This document shows, piece by piece, positions 56,790-64,000 of a stretch of DNA of 64,000 bases. Under the pieces are notes generated by a model, which was not told the DNA's origin, did no database searches, and saw only the letters and a program-made list of their open reading frames with translations. Origin of the DNA: Agroathelia rolfsii (lineage: Eukaryota > Basidiomycota > Agaricomycetes > Amylocorticiales > Amylocorticiaceae). The first letter of the stretch is position 1; the number at the start of each line of letters is the position of its first letter. The stretch lies in NCBI GenBank assembly GCA_018343915.1, contig JABRWF010000001.1:620001-684000 (forward strand), read 5' to 3'. A program made the translations under genes and the position numbers.

Positions 56790-56969
56790 GTTAGGCATTT
56801 TTTGTGGGGGTTGCCAAATTTTTGCTTCTGGCACTTGTCATGCCCTGAGAAACAGCCGTTATTGACTGAATTGGTGATAAATTTCTTTGATAGAGTATGT
56901 GATATGTACAGTAAAGTGTAGTGCTACCTCACTCAACGTGGTGATAGTCGGGAGGCAAGAGGTTTTACC
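56790..56969 (-). other. LINE 5' UTR
   Basis: 180 bp between the LINE target duplication (56970-56985) and the C LTR. It has no ORF of its own. The 5' boundary is set by the duplication only. Confidence 0.6.
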
Positions 56970-57331
56970 TGGTGGTCTGATCATTGATTAGAGTGCAATC
57001 ATGGTGGGGAACCAAGCACAATCTTCCCCAATAGGAAGGATCCGCTAGTGGGGACACATAGCAACTTGGGGAATGTCTTCAAGAAGTCCAGTTGGCATGT
57101 GGAATGCTCTGATGGGCAGAAGTGCATTGGTGATGGGAAGGAAGCACGGGAAGGCGCTGTGCACATGGCTCTGGGAAAATGTTGGTGGATACATTGGAAA
57201 TGCTTCCGATGCATGGGATACACAGCGACGCAGAAGGGAGGATGTCACTGGTGGCTCCGTCATAGTTGTTTGCAAATGTTGATGTATATAATCAGGATAT
57301 TCGGCAGCCGGGTACATTAGCAGGTTATGAC
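56970..57331 (-). repeat. X1, terminal part
   Basis: Starts with the LINE target duplication and ends GGTTATGACA at the C0 gag. A 90-codon open frame on the minus strand (57045-57317) has no recognisable domain. Confidence 0.6.
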
Positions 57332-57547
57332 ACGGGTATTCTTCTTCTGGTTTCTCTTTCTTGTCTTCGTCCTCTTCCTTAGATTCTTCAGGTATAGCAG
57401 GTTTTGGAGGAGAAGGGAGTTTAGGTGGTGTAGGGACTTTAGGTGGTTGTGAGAAGGTGGGTTATGGAGTAGGGGCAGATATGGAAGGGTAAGTAGAGGT
57501 CTTAGCAGTGGGTTGTGCAGGTGCCTTTCCTTTCCTGGATTGGCTCA
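57332..57547 (-). pseudogene. C0 gag, piece 6 (N-terminus)
   Basis: ATG at 57547 (MSQSRKGKAPAQP), then the Pro-rich and acidic segments as in C1. One TAA replaces a Gln codon. It joins piece 5 at 32195. Confidence 0.85.
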
Positions 57548-57959
57548 TAAATAGTGGAGTGTAGGCTCAACACATAGATTTATCTTCATTAAACAAGGCA
57601 GTAAGCTAACCACCTTCTGGTAACATAATAAAAATGTAAAGTAGAAATGTGCATAAAAACTAAGCAGTTTTGCACCTAAGAAGGTGTCTCTAGAAGCAGT
57701 AGACTAACTCCACACTAGTACCTTTAGGTAATGACACAAGTGTTCCCTAGAAGTATAGGTACTGACAAGCCTAAATCAAAATGGGTTGAATAGAGGTTTT
57801 TAATCTCTACTAATTGCTTCCACAAACAGTTTGAAGTTTTTGTGTGCTTACAAATAAGAAGGATAAAATTTTTCTTGGCTTATGCTATTTTGCAGATATC
57901 TGGAACTGCACACCTAGAGCTAAGGCTCAACAGGTAGTTTAGGTATAGCTTCAACCTAA
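57548..57959 (-). other. C0 leader with primer site
   Basis: 412 bp, aligning with the C1 and C2 leaders. It begins on the minus strand TTAGGTTGAAGCTATACC, the self-priming type site. Confidence 0.8.
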
Positions 57960-58775
57960 TGTCAAGACTTGCATATTTGACTTATCCAATAAACACAACC
58001 TGCTTGTAAGGTATGCAGGCAGGCAGTAAAGCTGGGTTTTATATGTGTTACTTGATTGGATGTATATCAGAGACCCACGTGCTCCTATTGCTACTCTTTA
58101 TAATAGTGTAACTTAGCAACTACTTTGCTAAGCTTGTGTTTAGTACTCTAGATGTACTGTCTTCCCATATACTCACTTCACATCAAATAGTTTCTAAAGC
58201 ACTTCTTACTTGAGGTAGGTGGCTTAGCCCTCTATGGTCAATAAATCTCTACAAGGTCTTTTTACTGCCTTGGCCTAAATGAATAGGACTTTGTTCACTC
58301 ACAATGCCTCTTGTGTATTGAGGACTTCTTATGGACTTATAACCCTCTTATAACAGGGCTTGTGTATACACTTACTAAGATGCCCTTAGGCCTTATACTT
58401 AATAAGAGGGGGAGAGAATAAGGGGGGGTGGGCTAGGACGAATGTAAGCCTAAAGGCAAGATAATATATTAGTAGTTATGTAGGGGATACAAGTTGGGGG
58501 TGCCCTTACCTAAAGGTAAGAAGGTTGAAGCTAAGGTTCAGGTAAGGGCTACAGGCTTGTATTTACACATAAAATGAAGGGCCTGTGTGCAGCCTAGGTG
58601 GTCTGTGTGCAGCTAGGGTTTGTAAGCAGGAATATGTAAAAATGCAGGGGTAGTGCTTTGTACCTAAGTCTAATAAGTATCTGATTGGAATGATAAGTCT
58701 AGTACTCCTTAGTAATTGCACAGTGATTGGAATGTCCCTAGTTCCTAAGTCTAGACCTTTTGATGAAAAGGAATG
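57960..58775 (-). repeat. C0 5' LTR, cut by a nested LTR
   Basis: TGTCAAGACTTGC onward, heavily altered: start motif AGCTTCAACCT and the intron-like segment are still visible. It ends at GAATG, where a plus-strand C LTR entered. The rest lies outside the window. Confidence 0.85.
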
Positions 58776-59302
58776 TATTATAAGTTGGATATTTTTCGCC
58801 ATTTTCTTACGAACATGTACATAATTTTCTTGTATTTTTATGATTTTTATTTATTGAGATATGGACGAAATACCTTGCAGGCGACATCTTGACGCGCGTG
58901 TGACTAGCTATGTTAGCCCCACGTGACAGGAGTGCTCATGACAAGAGTATATTAGGAAGGTGGAGTCTAGACCATTCCTTTTCATCAAAAGGTCTAGACT
59001 CAGGAACCAGGGTCGTTCCAATCACTGTGCGATTACTAAGGAGTACTAGACTCATCATTCCGATCGGTTGCTCATCGGACTTAGGAACAAAGCACTGCCC
59101 CTGCATTCTAGTCATTTCCGCTTACAAACCCCGTTGCGCACAGACTATCAGGGCTACGCACGGGCCCTTCATTTTATGTATAAATACAAGCATGTAGCCC
59201 TTACCTAAACCTTAGCTTCGACCTTTTTGCCTTTAGGTAAGGGCACCTCCCCTCTTGTTTACTTACATAAAACTAATATATTTTGCCTTTAGGCTTACGC
59301 AC
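58776..59302 (+). repeat. Family C LTR, cut by element C3
   Basis: Starts TATTATAAGTTGG, the usual TGTTATGAG with two G-to-A changes, after TSD GAATG (58771-58775). It is interrupted at CGCAC by C3. Confidence 0.85.
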
Positions 59303-60305
59303 TGTCAAGGCTTGCGCACTTGACTTAACCAAACAACGTAAACCCTCTTGAAGGTACGAGGGTGGACTGTAAGGTCCCTTTTACAATGCGTATATGTCTG
59401 GTTTTACTAGGCGCGTACGTGCTCCCGTTGCTATCCTTCGTAATAGTAGTCTAGCAAATCTACTTTGCTAGGATTGCGGTCGGTACTCTAGCCAAAGGCT
59501 TCCCGTGTGCTCTCTTTGCGTCAAATAGATTTTTACTAAACTTTCTTACTCGGAGTAGGCGGCTTAGCCCTCCGTACTACTACTAACGCCTAAGGGGTCT
59601 TGTTACTGCCCCTACCTGAATGAACAGGGTTTGTATCACGCGCAATGCCCCTTTGTATTGAGGACTTATGACTCAGAAGGCCCTCTGGTACTAGGGCTAC
59701 ATATTCTACTTAGATGCCGTTGAGGCCTTATACTAAATAGGCAAGAAGGGGGGGGAGAGAGGGGTGTGGGCTAGGAGAACAAGCCTGAAGGCGAGATATA
59801 TATTAGTATTTATGTACGTGTACAAGAGGGGGGGGTGCCCTTACCTGAAGGCGAGAAGGTTGAAGCTAAGGTTCAGGTAAGGGCTACAAGCTTGTATTTA
59901 TACATAAAATGAAGGGCCCGTGCGCAGCCTTAATGGTCTGTGCGCAGCAGGGTTCGTAAGCGGAAATGACTAGAATGCAGGGGCAGTGCTTTGTGCCTAA
60001 GTCCAATGAGCAACCGATCGGAATGATGAGTCTAGTACTCCTTAGTAATCGCACAGTGATCGGAACGACCCTGGTTCCTGAGTCTAGACCTTTTGATGAA
60101 AAGGAATGATCTAGACTCCGCCTTCCTAATATACTCTTGTCACGAGCACTCCTGTCACGTGGGGCTAACACAGCCAGTCACACGCACGTCAAGATGTCAC
60201 CTGCAAGGTATTTTGTCCGTATCTCAGTCAATAAAAATCGTAAAAATACAATAAAAATATGTACATGTCCGTAAAAAAAAGGCGAAAAATGTCCAACTCA
60301 TAACA
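59303..60305 (-). repeat. C3 3' LTR (1,003 bp)
   Basis: TGTTATGAGTTGGAC to GCCTTGACA in the sense direction. CACGTG E-box in CCCACGTGACAGGAG (near 60156) and intact TATA box and start motif. Confidence 0.93.
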
Positions 60306-63300
60306 TTACCCCTTTCTCAAGGGAGTTACTCCGGAACTTCCCTAGTTCCCATCCGGCGTTTTCCTTCATATTAGTTTCCGTATAATTCTCAATCGGCCTA
60401 AAAGGTAATTCCCCAAAGACTGCAGCGTTTAAGCATTTAGGTACATTGGGGTGCCTTTTATGAAAGTCTCGTATTCTAGCTTTGGCATGTGTCAGGTGAT
60501 CCGCGGGTTCCCAATTGTCTTCTCCAGGAGCGTCTTTCCAGCTAACAAGGTATTCGAGCCTTTTGGGTCTTCCCGAAATCCTAGAATCCTTAATCTGGGC
60601 AACCTCCCATTCCTCTTCTCCTTCTACCTCAACTGGTTTGGGTGGTGGTTGATCCCGGTCGGATGGCTTGTGACCTGACAATAGGGAAATATGAAAGACG
60701 TCATGTATGGACCAAGTTCGAGGTATCTTGAGGCGATAAGCGAGAGGACCGATTTTTTCTAGGATTTCATATGGTCCTGCAAACTTAGCAGCAAGCTTCT
60801 TGGTTGGCTGAGAAGTCTTCAGGTTTTCTGTGGATAGCCAGACTTTGTCACCCTTCTGCCACTGAGGCGTTTCCCAAACGTGTTTATCGAATGAATCCTT
60901 CATCTTTTCCGCAGCTAAATTGAGGGCAGCTTGGGCGTCGGCGTGGGCGTTGGCTATTACGTGTAACCAATCTTCTACAGCAGGGGTTTCAAATAAGCCA
61001 GCAAGAGAGAAGTCCATTCGTGGGTCAAATCCATAGTTTATCCTGAAGGGTGACATTTTGGTAGCGGAGTGCTGTCAATTATTCAGGGCGAACTTAGTGG
61101 AAGGAAGTAATCGGGCCCAGTCATCCTGCCGATGTGACATAAAGAACCTGAGATAGGCTTCTAGTTCCTGGTTAACTCGTTCCGATTGTCCATCAGTCTG
61201 GGGATGATATGCCGTAGACATGGCCGTAGTAATACCAAGACGTTTGTGGACTTCCCTCATTACTTTGCTGGCAAATTGGGGACCCCTATCTGAGGTTATC
61301 CTGGAAGGTAACCCATGAAGCTTGAACACTTGTGACCACAGTAGCTCTGCTGTTCCGATAGCATTGATCTTCTCCGTAGTTGGGATTACATGAGTCATCT
61401 TTGAGAAGCGGTCTACTACGACAAGGATGCTATCATACCCTTGTGAGTCAGGGAGCTTAACTATCATATCCATGGTGATGTGGTCCCATGGTCTAGCAGG
61501 CGTTGGTAAAGGTTCAAGTGGGCCAAAGGCAGGTAAACGAGAGGATTTATTCTGGATACAAACTTGGCAGGTTTCTATGTATTTGTTTACTGCCTTTGTC
61601 ATTCCAGGCCACCAATAGTTGCGCGAGACCAATTCAAGAGTCTTGTGTTGGCCAGGGTGACTGCTGAGCAAACTATCATGGTACATAGAGATAACCTGGG
61701 TCCAAATTTCCTTGTCTGCGGGTACGTAGACTCTGCCTTGCCGTAAGATGACCCCATTTTCCTGATTCCATTCCTCTAGGCCCTTCTGGAGCTTGACAGG
61801 CCCTAGATCCTTAACCAACCAAAGTGCTTCTGCAACTTCTGCCTCGGGGGAGGCATTCCGGATTCTCTTGAGCAGTTCAGATTCCCCTTCCATTAACACA
61901 TGACCTTGTCGAGCGGCATTTATCCAAAACAAGACTACCTCTTGATTGTCATCTGCATCAGAGACCTGAAGATCGGGACGGCGGGATAACGCATCGGCCT
62001 TGCCATTCTCGGCGCCCTTCTGGTAGTGGATACGGAAATTGAAGTCTGCTAAGAAGAGGGACCAGCGAGCCTGGCGACGGGTAAGGTTACGAGCGGTTGT
62101 CCAGTACTCCAGGTTTTTGTGGTCTGTCCAGATTTCAAAAGGTTTGGGTAGGCCTTGGAGAAGGTGATGCCAGTGATCTAGAGCGTGGATAACTCCCAGC
62201 ATTTCCTTGTCCCAGATGTCATAATTCCTCTTAGCATTGTTCATGGATTGGGACAGGAAAGCAATTGGATGCCAGGCACCGGACTCATCTCTTTGACTAA
62301 GAACTGCACTGGTAGCGTATGAGGAAGCATCTGTCTCGACCCGGGTAGGGGCCTTCTGATCATAGGAACGTAGAACTGGAGCAGTGCTGAAGGCTTTCTT
62401 AAGGTTGTCAAAACTTTCTTGTTCTTCGGAACCCCAGGTCCAGTCGACCTTGCCCGTGAGGCGATCCAGAGGTTTGCAAATTTTCCCAAAGTCCCGAATA
62501 AAGCGCCTGTAGTAATTGGCTAGGCCGCGGAATTTACGAACCTCCTTCACGTTCTTGGGAGTTGGCCAGTCCAGAATAGGTTTGACCTTTTCAGGATCCA
62601 TACAAACTTGCCGGTGAGAAACAATGAATTCCAGAATGTTGATCTTGGGTTTTTCCACCTCAAACTTATCTAGGTTACCATACAAGTTATGTTCTCGTAG
62701 GATCAGAAGGACCTCTCACGTGACTTCCCGCAACTTTTCCTTCGTTTCGGCCCCTATGATAACATCATCAATGTAGACCCGAACAAATCCTAGCTGAACT
62801 AAGCAAAGGAGGATGTCGTCCATCAGAGCCTGCATGGAGGAGGGCGCATTACAAAGGCCAAAGGGCATTACTAGGGGTTTGAAGAGTCCTCGAGACGTAA
62901 TGAAGGCCGCTTTTCGCTCATCTCCTTCTCTGATGTGAATATTATTGAACCCGGCACAAAGGTCGATTTTTGTGAACCAGCGAAACTGGGTCATGTGCTC
63001 CACAATTTCAGAGATTAAGGGAAGGGGATATGCGTTCTTGACAGTTTGTTCATTTAGGGCCCAGTAATCTTGCACGGGACGAAGCTTCCCATTTTTCTTG
63101 GGTACGAAGAACATTGGAGCAGCGAATTCGCTTTCTGATTTGCGAATGTATCCCTTGGCCAGGTTGTCATCAATCCATTCGTTGAGTGCATCAGTTTCAT
63201 TGCTACTGAGGGGGTATACACGCCCTCTTCTGAGCTTAGTTTCATCAAGCAACTCAATCTTATAGTCTGATGACTTGTGACTAGGTAATCTGCTCGCTTC

Positions 63301-63861
63301 CTCTTCAGAGAATACATTGGCAAAGTCTTCGTATCCTGACGGCATGGCAGTGGTGGCTTGTATGGATCCTTTTTTAGGGAGGAAGGTAATTTCCGCGGAT
63401 TTCCAATCAATTACGGGATTCTCGAGGCATAACCAATCAATGCCAAGAATAACATCTTCCTGGCCTATGTCTACAACGCAGAGGGGCAGGTATTTCCTTT
63501 CTGATCCTATTGTGGTGTCAAGTATTGCAACAGATTCAATTTTTCCTATCTGATTGGCGGAATTGTCAATATTAAATAAGGGAATGGGGCGAGGTAGTTT
63601 TTTTGTAGGTATTTTGTGTTTTTGTATGTAGCGGTAGTTTACAAAAGATGAAGAAGCACCTGAATCAATCATAGCGGAAGTAGAGAAATTTCTAAAGGGT
63701 CCATGGAACATAATAGGAACTTTGAGGTGCTGTCCATTCGCACCAGCAAGAGAAAAGTAAGAAGAAGAAGAAATAGAAATATTATTACATGAAGATAAAG
63801 AGGAAAAACGATTCTGAACGTATTGGTCAGACTGAATAGCCCTTTCAGCTGACCTCAAGAA
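60298..63861 (-). pseudogene. pol: C3 pol: nearly complete
   Basis: 1,188 codons in one frame, 15 nt shorter than C1 and C2 because of an in-frame deletion between RNase H and integrase (near 61930, DPKL lost). Protease AMIDSGASSSFVNY (SAMID), RT YIDDVIIGA intact, integrase zinc finger, DDE core ([23 protein letters not shown]) and chromodomain (LEYLVSWKDAPGEDNWE) are all present. Only two stops are decoded: TGA for CGA near 62715 and TGA for CGA near 61074. This is the best-preserved C pol. The stop codon again lies in the LTR. Confidence 0.93.
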
Positions 63862-64000
63862 AAACCCATCTGATCCTTTAGAGTGGCGATGGCGGCCGCT
63901 TGTTCTTCCATGATTTGCATCACATGGTCGGGAACCATATATGCTGGCGGACTAGCCAGGGGAGGGGACGGAGATGTGGCAGTGGCTGTAGGCACCGAGG
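63855..64000 (-). CDS. gag: C3 gag, C-terminal end (partial)
   Basis: The Gln/Ala-rich gag tail (EEQAAAIATLKDQMGFS type) with its TGA at 63855-63857. The slippery GGGTTTT is at 63861-63867. The N-terminal portion is outside the window, so its state is unknown. Confidence 0.8.
   Translation of the reverse strand, partial: SVPTATATSPSPPLASPPAYMVPDHVMQIMEEQAAAIATLKDQMGFS

Larger units (their letters stand above)
33493..56969 (-). mobile_element. Full-length Tad-like LINE, dispersed over 23.5 kb
   Basis: Seven pieces (33493-33764, 36377-37256, 47665-50266, 51287-51997, 53866-54228, 54994-55772, 56790-56969) join into about 5.8 kb with 5' UTR, ORF1, ORF2 and a (TAA)n tail. The target duplication TGGTGGTTTGATCATT (32711-32716 plus 33483-33492) matches TGGTGGTCTGATCATT at 56970-56985. 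The insertions inside it have matching TSDs of their own (TA, CAAAC, GTGCG, GCTCC/GCTTT, TTGGT, GTTTT). ORF1 has a CCHC knuckle; ORF2 has an EEP endonuclease, RT and RNase H, the domain set of the Tad/I group. Confidence 0.85.
32196..57331 (-). mobile_element. X1: X-family LTR-like element split by a LINE
   Basis: Own pieces are 32196-32716 (plus 33483-33492) and 56970-57331, about 875 bp in all. Ends TGTCAAGAGCTGCC and GGTTATGACA. The C0 gag resumes at 57332 exactly where it stopped at 32195, with flanks TGAGT and CGGGT (a TSD with two transitions). Size and ends suggest a solo LTR of an otherwise unseen retroelement. A second copy (X2) starts at 8378. No ORF in it is convincing. Confidence 0.65.
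11791..58775 (-). mobile_element. Relic C0: ancient C-family element split by nested insertions
   Basis: Pieces at 11791-12016, 19162-19683, 21558-22027, 23085-23253, 32176-32195 and 57332-57547 join in order and orientation into one C-type gag with the start of pol. The leader (57548-57959) and part of the 5' LTR (57960-58775) follow. Each gap is a mobile element with TSDs: GCAGA, CTTTA, ATAAATT, GTAAT, and TGAGT/CGGGT. The relic is the oldest C copy in the window, judged by its divergence from C1. The 5' LTR continues past the next nested LTR and out of the window. The 3' half (pol) is not present. Confidence 0.88.
59303..64000 (-). mobile_element. Element C3: Ty3/gypsy chromovirus, runs off the window
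   Basis: 3' LTR 59303-60305 (1,003 bp), the whole of pol, and the end of gag. The 5' half is beyond 64000. The left flank (CGCAC) lies in a C LTR. Confidence 0.93.

Noticed and set aside
57045..57317. 90-codon frame as a LINE or host protein
   Set aside because: It lies in the X1 part beyond the LINE target duplication, has no recognisable domain and has an equally long frame on the opposite strand.
58771..58784. LTR start at TG 58774
   Set aside because: It would leave a 2-base insertion and a poor TSD. Two G-to-A changes in TGTTATGAG starting at 58776, with GAATG as TSD, fit better.
59884..60171. U3 reading frames of 88-99 codons as real genes
   Set aside because: They are repeated only because the LTRs are repeated. 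Amino-acid changes among copies look neutral (R/Q, A/C, T/I swaps), and the frames lie upstream of the predicted promoter. Kept as a low-score finding only.
1..64000. CRISPR array, tRNA genes, rRNA, bacterial operon signals
   Set aside because: The repeats are dispersed LTRs. No regularly spaced short repeats, cloverleaf genes or ribosome-binding-site patterns were seen.

Overview
The window is a fungal repeat island. I see no host single-copy gene, no tRNA or rRNA gene and no CRISPR array. Nearly every base can be assigned to a transposable element sitting inside another one. Ty3/gypsy chromoviruses (integrase with a C-terminal chromodomain, Tf1-like self-priming signals), a Tad-like LINE with a (TAA)n tail, a Tc1 DD34E transposon and heavy C:G to T:A decay suggest a filamentous fungus, more likely an ascomycete. 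The species cannot be named from this sequence.

I use working names. LTR families A (about 856 bp), B (about 861 bp) and C (about 1,008 bp) belong to three related chromoviruses of about 7.1-7.5 kb. E, F, X and Y are known only as LTR-like units. Each boundary was taken from TG...CA ends plus a 5-bp target-site duplication (TSD) wherever both flanks are present.

Layout. (1) 1-8377: a B-family relic (B0) holds full-length element A1 (879-8078, TSD TTAAT). (2) 8378-11790: an X fragment with a solo B LTR, then a scrambled block of A, C, B and C LTR pieces. (3) 11791-58775 and beyond: one ancient C-family element (C0, minus strand). Its gag gene is cut into six pieces over 45.7 kb by B1 (12017-19161), a C LTR holding an A LTR, an AT-rich insertion, an E LTR holding C1 (23557-32065), and X1 (32196-57331). 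X1 carries a full-length LINE (33493-56969). The LINE holds a Tc1 transposon (with an F LTR), a C LTR that contains element C2 (37574-46968), further C and A LTRs, and a Y element. (4) 57332-64000: the 5' end of C0, a plus-strand C LTR inside its LTR, and element C3 inside that, running off the window.

How the genes work together: in A, B and C, gag (CCHC nucleocapsid) is followed in the -1 frame by pol (protease, reverse transcriptase, RNase H, integrase, chromodomain). A conserved GGGTTTT heptamer sits at the gag end. Transcription is predicted from a TATA box 34-35 nt upstream of AGCTTYGACCT, and these 11 nt are complementary to the primer site just after the 5' LTR. A 58-61 nt intron-like segment with branch-point and splice consensus lies in the LTR just downstream. 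Every pol here is broken, mostly by single C:G to T:A transitions; only the A1 gag reads through intact.
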